Assembly (NCBI GenBank): GCA_001889965.1
Contig: MOEI01000020.1
Coordinates: forward strand, 1 to 40,665
Direction of reading: 5' to 3'
DNA length: 40,665 nucleotides
Source of the DNA: a bacterium CG10_46_32
GTDB lineage: Bacteria > Patescibacteriota > Patescibacteriia > UBA2169
Shown: piece by piece, positions 24,436 through 32,936 of the stretch
Layout of the letters: each line of letters opens with the position of its first letter
How positions within the stretch are numbered: the first letter of the stretch is position 1
Program-made: the position numbers and the translations under genes
The notes under the pieces: generated by a model
Seen by the model: the letters and a program-made list of their open reading frames with translations, nothing else
Database searches by the model: none
Told to the model about the DNA's origin: nothing

Positions 24436-25671
24436 TTACGGTAGATAGTTTAATGCATTGACTGGAATGCCATTGAGTCGAATTTCCAGGTGCAAATGTG
24501 GTCCTGTGGTTAAGTTCCCCGCTCCCGGAGTTCCCGGAGTTGCGCCAGAACATCCAATTACTTGTCCTTGCACCACGTATTCGTCTTCACCAACGGTAAT
24601 GCAACTTACATGTCCATACACGCTAGATAAACCATCTGCATGGATAATGGATATATAACTATACTTAAGTCCCCCGTCGTGTGTGCGCGAAACATAGCCA
24701 GAAGCTACTGCACGTATTGGTGTGCCTTGTGCAGATCGTATATCAATGGCCGGGTGCTCAAAGTATCTTCGAAATGGATAGTCTGGGTCATGAAAATACG
24801 CAGTAACTGTGCGGCTCGGCACAGGCCATACAAAACCCTGCCCAGAAAGTTCAGAAAGTGTCTTATCTCCTGACGCTGCAAGTTTGGCGCGCAATTCGCG
24901 CTCTAAACTCATAATGTCATTGTTGATCTGGGCTTGCTCGGTGCGTACTTGCGCAAGAAGCGCTTGGAACTTCCCCTCATCTGCTTGTGTAGCCTCAAGA
25001 ATAACGTTTTTCGCAGTTACTTTCTCTTCAAGCGATATTTGAGTGCTTTCTAACTGCTTCTGAAGCGCCTGGAGTTCTTCTCGTTCGTCTGCAAGGCTCT
25101 TTTTTTCGCTTTGAAGTTTTTCATAGACTGCCTTAAGTTTTTGCAGTATGACAGATAAATCCCCTTCCACGGTTTCCATATACTGGGCTTGATCAAAAAA
25201 TTCTGAAAACGCATTATTCGCAAGAAGAATTTCAACGCTTGATTTCTCTCCGCGTTGGTGCAACAGACGAATAAATGCCGATATTCTTTCTTTTTGATTT
25301 CCTATTTCTGCATCTTTTGCCTTAATACGCTCTTCTGTCTCTGCAATACGCAAATTCACCTCTGCCATTTGTTGGCGCTTAAGCTCAAATCTGAGTTTTG
25401 TTTGATCAATTTCATCACTCAAAGAATCCAGTTGATTTCGAATATTGAGCGCTTCATTACGTTTTGCCCGTATTTGTTTGTCGTATGCATCTACTTTTTT
25501 CTGCAATTCAGAAATTGTATCGCGCTGCGCTTTAAGCTGTTGGGCTAAATCCTGAATTTCCGGGTTTTTTCCAGTGGTGGCATCTTGAGCATTTGATGCA
25601 GTAGGCTGCAATAAAAAAGCTCCTGCTAAGCAGAGGCCAAGTAAAATGTTTTTATTTTTTGATATAGACAT
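24436..25671 (-). CDS. Murein hydrolase activator or endopeptidase with coiled coil and M23 domain
   Basis: 411 residues. A signal peptide (cleavage near A28) is followed by a long coiled coil (about 34-275) and a LytM/M23 domain in the last 110 residues. This is the EnvC/NlpD or PcsB-like layout. The M23 zinc ligands look present: HPAIDI for H-x-x-x-D and HLHLE for H-x-H, with GHVSCI in between. It may thus cut peptide crosslinks itself rather than only activate amidases. It is convergent with the nuclease-like gene (19-bp gap, no clear terminator) and has its own promoter. Confidence 0.88.
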   Translation of the reverse strand: MSISKNKNILLGLCLAGAFLLQPTASNAQDATTGKNPEIQDLAQQLKAQRDTISELQKKVDAYDKQIRAKRNEALNIRNQLDSLSDEIDQTKLRFELKRQQMAEVNLRIAETEERIKAKDAEIGNQKERISAFIRLLHQRGEKSSVEILLANNAFSEFFDQAQYMETVEGDLSVILQKLKAVYEKLQSEKKSLADEREELQALQKQLESTQISLEEKVTAKNVILEATQADEGKFQALLAQVRTEQAQINNDIMSLERELRAKLAASGDKTLSELSGQGFVWPVPSRTVTAYFHDPDYPFRRYFEHPAIDIRSAQGTPIRAVASGYVSRTHDGGLKYSYISIIHADGLSSVYGHVSCITVGEDEYVVQGQVIGCSGATPGTPGAGNLTTGPHLHLEIRLNGIPVNALNYLP

Positions 25672-25681
25672 ACAGGACTGT

Positions 25682-25710
25682 ATTATATCATAAAACTAAA
25701 ATTCAAGCAA
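25682..25710 (-). promoter_or_regulatory. Promoter of the M23 gene
   Basis: TTGCTT (25710-25705), a 17-bp spacer ending TGA (extended -10) and a perfect TATAAT (25687-25682). The predicted start is 25675, only 4 nt before the ATG. Confidence 0.78.
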
Positions 25711-25740
25711 TAAAAAACAATCAAAAACTTCAATTAAAGG

Positions 25741-27210
25741 TTACGAAAGGAGTTTGTCTGCGTGCGCAATATGCTCAATTGTTTTTTTCTTGCCCAAAAT
25801 ATCCATTACCCCAAATACATCTGGTGAGTTTTTGAGGCCAGTAACTGCAACGCGCAATGGCCAAAGCAAATCCCCTTTTCCAATATCATTCTGTTCGCAA
25901 TACGCAAAAAAGGTTTGACGCAATGTTTCCTCTTCCCAGTGTTCTTCGTTAATGCCTTCTGTAATTTTTGACGAGATTTCAAGCATGTGTGCGGTTTGTG
26001 GCCTGTCCAATTTTTTAGGGACTAGCATTGTTGCATCGTACGTGTGCGTAGGTTCTCCTAAAAAATCAATCATAGCTTTAAAGTCAGAAAGTTTTTCTAG
26101 CCGATCCTGCACCAAAGAGACTATTTTACCTGCTTTTACCGAATCAACATCTTTGAGGTCGTTGCTGAGTTTTTGTGCAAGTACTTCTGGAGCAAGCGCT
26201 TGAATATACTGGCTATTGAGCCAATTAAGTTTTTTAACATCAAAAATTGGATTATTTTTATTGATCTTTTCAAGTCCAAATTGCTGGATCAGTTCGTCGC
26301 GCGAAAAAATTTCTTGTTCTGTTTTTGGGTTCCACCCTAAGAACGCTAAATAATTTGCAAGGGCATCGGGCAAATAATCTTTTTTATATTCAGCAACCGA
26401 AACAGCGCCATGGCGTTTAGAAAGTTTTGATTTGTCTGTCCCGAGAATAATAGGCAAATGTGCAAATACCGGTAATTCCCAGCCAAAATAGTGGTACAAA
26501 AGAACATGCTTCGGAGTTGACGGAAGCCACTCATCTGCTCGGATTATGTGTGTAATTTCCATTAAGTGATCATCTACTACAGAAGCAAGATGATAGGTTG
26601 GAAATCCGTCAGATTTTAAAAGAACCTGGTAATCAATTGATTGATTAGGAATAGTAATAATTCCTTTTACCGCGTCATTAAAACTTGTCTCTCCGGTTTG
26701 AGGAACTTTCATACGAATGACATGCGGAACATTTGCTGCTAGCTGTTTTTCAACTTCCTCTGGATCAAGCCGCAAACAGCGCCCATCGTAGCGCGGCGGT
26801 TCTTTGCGCGACTGCTGGAGTTCCCGTAGCACCGTGAGCCGCTCACTAGAACAAAAGCAGTAAAAAGCTTTGCCGAGATCAACTAGCTGTTTTGCATGAT
26901 TATTATAGATTTTTAGCCGCTTTGATTGAGTGTATGGCCCGTTATCTCCTTTTTCTTTGTCGTGTGATACGAGTCCTTCATCAATGTCTATCCCAAGCCA
27001 AGCAAGCGCATCCAAAATCGCATCAACACTCCCCTCTTGTTCGCGCGCTTGATCTGTATCTTCGATGCGAAGGATAAACGTGCCTTTGTTGTGGCGACTA
27101 AAAAGCCAGGCAAACAATGCCGTGCGGATATTACCCACGTGTGGCGCCCCTGTTGGCGAAGGCGCAAAACGAGTTCTAACTGGCTTGTTTTGTTTGTGTT
27201 CTGTTGGCAT
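25741..27210 (-). CDS. gltX: Glutamyl-tRNA synthetase
   Basis: About 489 residues. This class I synthetase charges tRNA-Glu (or also tRNA-Gln in bacteria using the amidotransferase route). Motifs are VRTRFAPSPTGAPHVGN with the HIGH-type signature, RIEDTDQAR, and the KMSKS-type KLSKRHG. The C-terminal anticodon-binding region is complete. The start at ATG 27210 is chosen as closest to the conserved N-terminus; 27225 is also possible. Either start lies inside the end of the TagA-NUDIX gene, so translation is coupled. Confidence 0.93.
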   Translation of the reverse strand: MPTEHKQNKPVRTRFAPSPTGAPHVGNIRTALFAWLFSRHNKGTFILRIEDTDQAREQEGSVDAILDALAWLGIDIDEGLVSHDKEKGDNGPYTQSKRLKIYNNHAKQLVDLGKAFYCFCSSERLTVLRELQQSRKEPPRYDGRCLRLDPEEVEKQLAANVPHVIRMKVPQTGETSFNDAVKGIITIPNQSIDYQVLLKSDGFPTYHLASVVDDHLMEITHIIRADEWLPSTPKHVLLYHYFGWELPVFAHLPIILGTDKSKLSKRHGAVSVAEYKKDYLPDALANYLAFLGWNPKTEQEIFSRDELIQQFGLEKINKNNPIFDVKKLNWLNSQYIQALAPEVLAQKLSNDLKDVDSVKAGKIVSLVQDRLEKLSDFKAMIDFLGEPTHTYDATMLVPKKLDRPQTAHMLEISSKITEGINEEHWEEETLRQTFFAYCEQNDIGKGDLLWPLRVAVTGLKNSPDVFGVMDILGKKKTIEHIAHADKLLS

Positions 27211-28405
27211 ATTTTTGATACCCATCAACTACCATGTGAGCCATGCGTTTTCTACGGCTATGCGTCTTGGGTATTACATTGACTAACGAGACCCATTCGT
27301 AGGATTCAGCTTCATGCTCATCGAGCACAATATGGCTGTCATCCCCCGTGTATAAAAGATAAAAAATATTTTGTGTTTGCCCTTTAAAGCCATTAAGTTT
27401 TTGGTGCCAAGCGGTGGGAAAATCGTAGGTGTGTTTGTCTGGATGCTTGCCGATAATCCGTATGTTATTGGTAATACCAGTTTCTTCTCGCACTTCGCGC
27501 AATACAGCTTGTTCCTCTGTCTCTCCGTGATTCACCCCGCCTTGTGGAAATTGCCAATGTTCTTCATGGGTATCAGCCCGCTTGATAAGCAAAAAATCGC
27601 CTTTCTCGTTTGTGATTGCAGCTGCCACGTTTTTTCGGTATACAAAAAATATGCGCACTCTCCATTGTATCACTCTCCACATAAATACTGCCGTAGCATT
27701 CCATATTCTTTTAAACCGTGAAGGCTCTATGATGAGCCGCCATAACCATTCAAGACCAAGCGTACGCAGTAGGTATACTGCGCGCTTGCGTTCGCCTGCG
27801 AAAAAATCCAGTGTTCCGCCTACAGTCATGGCAAGCTTGACAGTAGGAAGCTTATCAAGATTCTGGTAAATCCATTTTTCTTGCTTTGGACACCCAAACC
27901 CAACAAAAATAATTTTTGCGTGGGATTGCTTAATGTTGTCAAGAAGCTTTGCGTCTGAAGTTTGCCACCGTCCGTGCCTAAATTCTACCACACCACCCGA
28001 GGCATGACCAACGATTTTTAGTTTTTTGTACTGATACCGAAGGCGCCACGCAGCCTGCTCAGAAACTTTTTCATTTAATCCCCCGAGTAAAAACACGGGC
28101 CACTGTTCAGCTTCGCTGAGTTCAAGAATTGATTGCATAAAATCTGCGCCCGTAACACGGTGATGGAGTTTTTGCCCAAGAATGCGGGCTGCTATTTTTA
28201 AACCAATGCCATCTGGCAACGCAATGTCAGCATGATTTAAAATGCGGCGAAGGCTCCCATCTGTTCCCGCAGTAAGCACGATTTCCGGATTTGGAGTTAC
28301 AATAAAATGCTGATTCTTGCTTTCCAAAAAAATTTTTACCTGCCCAAGGGCCTGCCCTCGGCTTATATCTGACACTTCAATTCCGAGTATATACACTGAT
28401 TTCAT
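27176..28405 (-). CDS. TagA/WecG glycosyltransferase fused to an RppH-like NUDIX hydrolase
   Basis: 409 residues in one uninterrupted frame. Residues 1-235 are a WecG/TagA/CpsF (GT26) glycosyltransferase: TPNPEIVL, ALPDGIGL (D65, the catalytic Asp position of the family), RVTGADF, FVGFGCPKQEKWI, VGGTLDFFAGERKRA and the C-terminal GLEWLWRLIIEPSRFKR. These enzymes add ManNAc-type sugars to undecaprenyl-linked acceptors at the membrane. Residues 255-400 are a NUDIX domain with WQFPQGGVNHGE and the complete box through REVREETGI, closest by eye to RppH/Ap4A hydrolases. The domains are joined by a short amphipathic segment (about 236-255). A frameshift-made fusion is unlikely because one frame covers all motifs. 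The promoter and start codon lie in a 28-bp palindrome. Confidence 0.87.
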   Translation of the reverse strand: MKSVYILGIEVSDISRGQALGQVKIFLESKNQHFIVTPNPEIVLTAGTDGSLRRILNHADIALPDGIGLKIAARILGQKLHHRVTGADFMQSILELSEAEQWPVFLLGGLNEKVSEQAAWRLRYQYKKLKIVGHASGGVVEFRHGRWQTSDAKLLDNIKQSHAKIIFVGFGCPKQEKWIYQNLDKLPTVKLAMTVGGTLDFFAGERKRAVYLLRTLGLEWLWRLIIEPSRFKRIWNATAVFMWRVIQWRVRIFFVYRKNVAAAITNEKGDFLLIKRADTHEEHWQFPQGGVNHGETEEQAVLREVREETGITNNIRIIGKHPDKHTYDFPTAWHQKLNGFKGQTQNIFYLLYTGDDSHIVLDEHEAESYEWVSLVNVIPKTHSRRKRMAHMVVDGYQKYANRTQTKQAS

Positions 28406-28418
28406 GAAATCAGTGTAT
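28391..28418. promoter_or_regulatory. Perfect 28-bp palindrome over -10 box and start codon
   Basis: Each half is ATACACTGATTTCA or its complement, centred between 28404 and 28405. It contains the minus-strand -10 hexamer and the ATG of the TagA-NUDIX gene. It could be an operator for a dimeric repressor or, in RNA, a hairpin hiding the start codon. Confidence 0.7.
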
Positions 28419-28420
28419 CA
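28412..28420 (-). promoter_or_regulatory. Extended -10 giving a leaderless TagA-NUDIX mRNA
   Basis: TGA (28420-28418) followed by TACACT (28417-28412). Seven bases on is 28405, the A of the ATG. No -35 consensus is seen. Confidence 0.5.
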
Positions 28421-28440
28421 TTTTTCCACAAGAGAGACTA

Positions 28441-28557
28441 GTTGACCAAAAGGTATTATTTAGGTCAGTGCTACCCAAAGGCTGATTGAGGCAGACACCT
28501 GCCAATACTATCGGCATGCCCCACCAGGAACATCTGGAGGGGCCACTTTTTTTATCC
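28441..28557 (+). ncRNA. Candidate structured RNA ending in a strong terminator
   Basis: No plus-strand gene lies upstream, yet a strong plus-strand terminator sits at 28518-28553. The preceding 75 bp are G+C-rich and self-complementary: TTGACC (28442-28447)/GGTCAG (28463-28468), GGCAG/CTGCC around 28490-28504, and an alternative pairing of TGCC with GGCA downstream. AGTG near 28467 could close on CACT before the T-run. A weak -10 (TATTAT, 28454-28459) might start an RNA of about 90 nt. It does not match the SRP, tmRNA, RNase P or riboswitch consensus that I know. It may be a small RNA or an independent leader. Confidence 0.4.
28518..28553 (+). terminator. Terminator upstream of the lysozyme-like gene
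   Basis: GCCCC-A-CCAG (28518-28527) pairs with CTGG-A-GGGGC (28534-28543) across a GAACAT loop, then CAC and seven T. Confidence 0.88.
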
Positions 28558-28568
28558 GTAAAAAAATA

Positions 28569-28577
28569 TGGTACAAT
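28569..28577 (+). promoter_or_regulatory. Extended -10 giving a leaderless start at 28584
   Basis: TGG followed by TACAAT (28572-28577). Seven bases beyond the hexamer is 28584, the A of the ATG. No clear -35 is seen. Confidence 0.65.
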
Positions 28578-28583
28578 TAATAT

Positions 28584-30011
28584 ATGAAACAAATACTTTC
28601 AAGCCTCATACTCGCCTCCTTAATTCTTGCCCCATTTAATGCAGTACGTGCCGCGTCCTTTAATGCTAATTATATTATTTCAGACGCTGAACTTGAGGAT
28701 TTCTCTTCACTCTCGCAGGATGCTATCCAAAGGTTTCTGGAACAAAAAGGAAGTTACTTGGCAAGATTTACGCAAATTGTTAACGGCATACCCAAGCCTG
28801 CCAGCCAAATAATTTTTGAAGAAGCTCAACAGTACCAAGTCAATCCCAAAGTTATCCTTGCCATGCTGCAAAAAGAACAAAGCCTGATTACCGACCCCTC
28901 CCCTTCCCAAAACCAGCTGGACTGGGCAACTGGTTTTGGAGTATGTGACTCCTGCTCCAAGAATGACCCATCGCTTGCCTCGCTTAAAGGGTTTTATAAT
29001 CAAGTTTCTGATTTCGCGGAAAAAGTGCGCGTGAACTATCTTCGGGATTTAAAATCCTTAGGCAGAACCCTAACGGGCTGGGGCCCGGGCCAGACCAAAA
29101 CTACGTTAGATGGTTTTGAAGTTACTCCAGCAAATAATGCAACCGCGATTTTGTACACCTACAATCCGTACCGCGGCGGAGACCGCATTGGAGCGAATTT
29201 TAATTTTTGGCGGATTTGGCAGCGGTACTTTACGCGCGACTATCCAGATGGCACACTTTTGCAGGAACAAGGCGAAGCTGGTGTCTGGCTTCTGCAGAAT
29301 GGCGTGCGAAGGCCCTTTTTAACACGCACCGCTCTGTATTCGCGCTATAATCCGGACCGCATCATCCATGTTTCCAAAAACGAATTGGAAAAATACGAAA
29401 TTGGCACACCTATAAAATTTGCAAACTACTCCTTGTTGCGCGCGCCTTGGGGCACTGTTTATTTACTGGTTGATGATACCCTGCGGGGCATCGAAAGCAA
29501 GGAAGTATTCCGAACTATCGGATTTAACCCCGAAGAAGTTTCTTTGGTGAGTGAAGAGGACATTAAACTCTATAAAACCGGACCAAACATTACCATTGCT
29601 TCGGCATACCCAACCGGAGCCCTACTTCAGGATAAAACCACAGGAGCGGTATTTTTTGCGCAGGATGGAAAGAAAAAAGGCATTATTGACCGTGCAATTC
29701 TTGCTAATAACTTTAAAGGCCAAAAGCCTGCGCCAGTGCATCCTGATGAGCTTGCTACATACCCAAATACCGGGCGCGTCGCGCTTTCCGATGGAACTAT
29801 TATCACCTCTCCGGAATCAGCAGCAGTGTATGTAATCGCAGATGGCAAACGGCGGCCTGTTATTTCGGGAGAAGCTTTTGAAAAACTCGGGTATCATTGG
29901 AACGACATTATTGAAGTTCCTAAAAAAGTAGTTGACCTGCATCCGCTGGGCGACCCATTGGACCTGATTATTGCATTCGGCCAAGAAGAAGTACTAGGAG
30001 ATAACGAATAA
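28584..30011 (+). CDS. Exported lysozyme-like protein with four C-terminal repeat modules
   Basis: 475 residues with a signal peptide (cleavage near residue 23). Residues 70-215 look like a lytic transglycosylase/lysozyme-fold domain: IIFEEAQQYQVNPKVILAML followed by E98 in QKEQSLI as a possible catalytic Glu, then aromatic and Gly-rich segments (LTGWGPGQ, ILYTYNPYRGG). Four repeats of about 55-60 residues follow (about 222-455), each with the pattern GTLL...AVYxIxxGxRRPxIS...F...W..I. The same module occurs four times at the end of the surface protein at 38304-40451. It heads the unit LigB-like, PriA-like, def, fmt. A wall-bound remodelling role is inferred. Confidence 0.65.
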   Translation: MKQILSSLILASLILAPFNAVRAASFNANYIISDAELEDFSSLSQDAIQRFLEQKGSYLARFTQIVNGIPKPASQIIFEEAQQYQVNPKVILAMLQKEQSLITDPSPSQNQLDWATGFGVCDSCSKNDPSLASLKGFYNQVSDFAEKVRVNYLRDLKSLGRTLTGWGPGQTKTTLDGFEVTPANNATAILYTYNPYRGGDRIGANFNFWRIWQRYFTRDYPDGTLLQEQGEAGVWLLQNGVRRPFLTRTALYSRYNPDRIIHVSKNELEKYEIGTPIKFANYSLLRAPWGTVYLLVDDTLRGIESKEVFRTIGFNPEEVSLVSEEDIKLYKTGPNITIASAYPTGALLQDKTTGAVFFAQDGKKKGIIDRAILANNFKGQKPAPVHPDELATYPNTGRVALSDGTIITSPESAAVYVIADGKRRPVISGEAFEKLGYHWNDIIEVPKKVVDLHPLGDPLDLIIAFGQEEVLGDNE

Positions 30012-30012
30012 T

Positions 30013-30777
30013 ATGATATCATACATCGCGCACATCCCCCATTCCCCACTCCTACTCCCGCAAATCAGTCGGAATAAATTTAGGCAGTTCAAAAAAATGA
30101 ACCAGGCGGTTACCGATATTGCGCATGACATTTACGCTCGCGGATGTGAAACTATTATTCTCCTCTCGCCGTACGCAAGTGGAAATAGCGCTCACTTGTT
30201 TAATATATCTCCCGAGTTTACAGCCTCTTTTGGACAATACGGTGAATTTTTAACGCAAGGAAAATTTCGCGGAGATTTTGAGTTAGCCTATCGCATTTGC
30301 CATGACCTTGGAACAGAATACCACATTGCCGCAATTACTCGAGAGCATTTAGACGGAGCATCGGGAGCAGCAATGCTCCAGCTTGGGGTACTGCAACCGC
30401 ACTACAGAATGCTTCCGGTATACCATGCGGAAGGCCCAACTCAATACTTATTTGAATTTGGGAAAAAAATGCGTGATGTTCTAGAACAGGCAACTTCAAA
30501 AATCGCGCTTATCTCGCTTGGAGACATGGCGCGCACCTCAAAACGCAATCGCGAAGAAGGTAGGCAGCTCGACCAAGACATACTTAAAAATCTTACCGAA
30601 CAAGATACACAGCACCTGCTAGGAAGGCGTCCTAATGAAATAAACAAATTTGCGCTTGCATGCGTGCGGCCTTTGGCGGTACTCCTTGGCGTGCTTGAAG
30701 GCCAATCCTATCAATCTGAAGTATTAAACTACGAGCAAAAGTATGGGGTTGGGATGCTTGCGGCTCGATTTGTATGA
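30013..30777 (+). CDS. LigB/MEMO-superfamily extradiol dioxygenase-like protein
   Basis: 254 residues. The N-terminal HIPHSPLLLPQI and later EHLDGASGAAML and LISLGDMART fit the class III extradiol dioxygenase/LigB fold, also seen in AmmeMemoRadiSam system protein B. Metal-binding His residues appear near residues 7 and 10. In most bacteria outside aromatic degradation the function is unknown. No aromatic pathway is visible here, so a classic ring-cleavage role is unlikely. It begins 1 bp after the lysozyme-like gene and overlaps the PriA-like gene by 4 bp. Confidence 0.7.
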   Translation: MISYIAHIPHSPLLLPQISRNKFRQFKKMNQAVTDIAHDIYARGCETIILLSPYASGNSAHLFNISPEFTASFGQYGEFLTQGKFRGDFELAYRICHDLGTEYHIAAITREHLDGASGAAMLQLGVLQPHYRMLPVYHAEGPTQYLFEFGKKMRDVLEQATSKIALISLGDMARTSKRNREEGRQLDQDILKNLTEQDTQHLLGRRPNEINKFALACVRPLAVLLGVLEGQSYQSEVLNYEQKYGVGMLAARFV

Positions 30778-32432
30778 TTGCGAACATAACTCCATTGATT
30801 CGTTTGCCCGCCTCCACTGACGTGTTTGATTATTTTATTCCCGAAGAGCTTACAGATCACATCAAACCCGGGCAGCTCGTTCAAATCCCCTTTCGAACCG
30901 ATAAAGTTCCTGGGGTTGTTTTGAGTTTGGCTGCAACCCAAGCATCAACAAAATTTCGAGCGCGCCCAATTGATTCAGTGCTTGAAACCAATCCAATACT
31001 AACGCCAGATCAACTAGCGCTAACAAAAGTATTTAGCACGTACTATTTTGTAACGCCTGGAAGTGTTGCTCGATTGATGGCGCCAGAGCGGCCAGAGCGA
31101 ACGGTGCGCGCCAAACCCACGCAGTTCGCGGATACTAGGTTTGCAGTGTCTTCGGAAAAAATTCCCCTGCTCAAATCTACCGCAGAAAAAATTCCAAGTG
31201 TGCGATTTGCGGAAACTCAAGATGTTTCTTCGTTTGTGTGGACGCTTCTGTACCTCATAAAACATTCCAAACAATCACAGCTCTTGGTGCTTTTTCCCAC
31301 TATTGAAATGATTTCCGCAATTGCAGGAAGTGTACACAAAATGTGTTCAGACAAACTCGCCATTATACATAGCGGATTAGGCAAAAGTGCGTACTGGCAT
31401 GAGTACCAAAAAATAATTTCCGGATCAGCACGGGTGATTCTTTCAACGCGGCAAGGCGTATTTTTGCCCATTCAAAGAAATAGCCAAATAATTTTTTTTG
31501 ACTCTACAAGCGACGACTTTAAGCAGTATGAGCAACACCCAAGATACGACGCCCGAATCGTTGGGGTATGGCTCGCACATGCTACTAAATCAAAACTTAT
31601 TTTTATCTCATCATCACACATTCTTGAGGCAAAAAAACACGACTCACTGAGCATACCTGCGGCACGGAACAGAAGCCTAACTATCTCTTTGGTTGATATG
31701 CAAAACGAAATGAATCAAAAAGATTTTTCCATTATTGCAGAGCGAACACTTGCTGCTATCAATCAAGCAGGTGAGAAAAAAAAGAAATCGGTGATTATTG
31801 CGCTTCGCGAAGAATCCGAAAAAGGCGTCTCGGTAAAGAGCCTGTTAGAAATCTTGACGCCAAAGCTTAAAAATTGTAACGTTAGTGCATCTACAGAGAA
31901 TTTTGATGTTCTTGTTACAACGCCGCGTGCCCTAGAAGGCTTAAAATTGAGCTCCGAAAGACAAAACCTTGGATTGCTTATATTTGCGTCTATTGAGCCC
32001 ATGCTCGCTATTCCAGATTACCGATCTGCGGAACGATCCTATTATAGGCTTAAGCATTGGCAGATGTTAGCGCAAGAACTTGGTTTTCTGCGTATTATTT
32101 TGCAGTCCTATTCTCCAGAGTCTTTGGCTATGCGAGCGTTTGCCTATGGAGAGTTTGAACTATTTAACAACCAAGAACTTGCAAACAGAAAAGAACTTGG
32201 ATACCCGCCGTTTTCAAAACTTATTAAACTTTCCTACCGAGGAAAAATAGCATCAACGGCAGAGAACTTAAAAAAAGAATTAGCGCCGCGCGTTACTATA
32301 AGCGGGCCGTTTACCGATTCAAATGGAAATGCTTCCTTGCTTCTAAAAGTATTCAATACTATCAATCTTCCAGAAATTTCAAAGCTCGGCACTGATTGGA
32401 TTGTGGACCGAGATCCAGAAAATGTACTATAA
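30774..32432 (+). CDS. Degenerate PriA-like primosomal protein
   Basis: 552 residues, against about 730 for PriA, the helicase that restarts stalled forks. The N-terminal DNA-binding domain is recognisable (FDYFIPEELTDHIKPGQLVQIPF, then GVVL), as are the helicase skeleton (LLVLFPTIEM, HSGLGKSAYWHEYQKI, ARVILSTRQGVFLPI), PDYRSAERSYYRL and the C-terminal RKELGYPPFSKLIKL. However, the Walker A region (about residues 145-160) has no GxGKT, the DEEH box reads DSTS (about 243), the Gln-Arg motif (QVAGRAGR in PriA) is lost, and the zinc-binding cysteines are absent. It should bind DNA but not unwind it with ATP. The frame is intact, so a scaffold role is more likely than decay. Confidence 0.8.
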   Translation: MIANITPLIRLPASTDVFDYFIPEELTDHIKPGQLVQIPFRTDKVPGVVLSLAATQASTKFRARPIDSVLETNPILTPDQLALTKVFSTYYFVTPGSVARLMAPERPERTVRAKPTQFADTRFAVSSEKIPLLKSTAEKIPSVRFAETQDVSSFVWTLLYLIKHSKQSQLLVLFPTIEMISAIAGSVHKMCSDKLAIIHSGLGKSAYWHEYQKIISGSARVILSTRQGVFLPIQRNSQIIFFDSTSDDFKQYEQHPRYDARIVGVWLAHATKSKLIFISSSHILEAKKHDSLSIPAARNRSLTISLVDMQNEMNQKDFSIIAERTLAAINQAGEKKKKSVIIALREESEKGVSVKSLLEILTPKLKNCNVSASTENFDVLVTTPRALEGLKLSSERQNLGLLIFASIEPMLAIPDYRSAERSYYRLKHWQMLAQELGFLRIILQSYSPESLAMRAFAYGEFELFNNQELANRKELGYPPFSKLIKLSYRGKIASTAENLKKELAPRVTISGPFTDSNGNASLLLKVFNTINLPEISKLGTDWIVDRDPENVL

Positions 32433-32438
32433 ACGATT

Positions 32439-32933
32439 ATGACACTGCCTCTTGTATATTACCCAGACCCGCTATTGAACCAACTCTCAAAAAAAGTGAG
32501 TGATGTTATACGTGTACAAAAATTGTGTTCAGAAATGATTAAAACCATGGAAGCAGAAAACGGCATCGGCATCTCCGCGGTACAAGTTGGAGAATTGCTT
32601 CGCGTAGCTATTATTCATAAAGACGCAGATAAAGAACTCAAGGATCATCTGGTAGTAATTAATCCAAAAATATTTTCCGCATCAAAAGAAACCGAAGACG
32701 GTGAAGAAGGATGCCTTTCCATTCCCGGCGTGTTCGGGCAAGTGTTGCGCAACAAAAAAATTAAAGTTCGGTTTACGGATCCAGAAGGCATGGAGCAAAA
32801 AATAAAAGCTACTGGATTATTCAGCCGCGTGCTTCAACATGAAATAGATCACCTGGATGGTATGTTGTTTATTGAGCGTGCAACCAAGATTACAAAAGGC
32901 GAAAAAATGCTCGCCCACGAGGAGCTGCTGTAG
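32439..32933 (+). CDS. def: Peptide deformylase
   Basis: 164 residues. It removes the formyl group from new proteins. Motif 1 reads GIGISAVQVG (A to S variant of GxGxAAxQ), motif 2 EEGCLSIPG carries the metal-binding Cys, and motif 3 QHEIDHLDG carries the two His and the catalytic Glu. It is paired with fmt 3 bp downstream, the common order. Confidence 0.95.
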   Translation: MTLPLVYYPDPLLNQLSKKVSDVIRVQKLCSEMIKTMEAENGIGISAVQVGELLRVAIIHKDADKELKDHLVVINPKIFSASKETEDGEEGCLSIPGVFGQVLRNKKIKVRFTDPEGMEQKIKATGLFSRVLQHEIDHLDGMLFIERATKITKGEKMLAHEELL

Positions 32934-32936
32934 CGT

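Noticed and set aside
28441-28557. SRP (4.5S) RNA
   Set aside because: A GGTCAG and an AGGCAGA segment recall SRP RNA, but the conserved GGAAG tetraloop region and the symmetric bulge sequence are missing.
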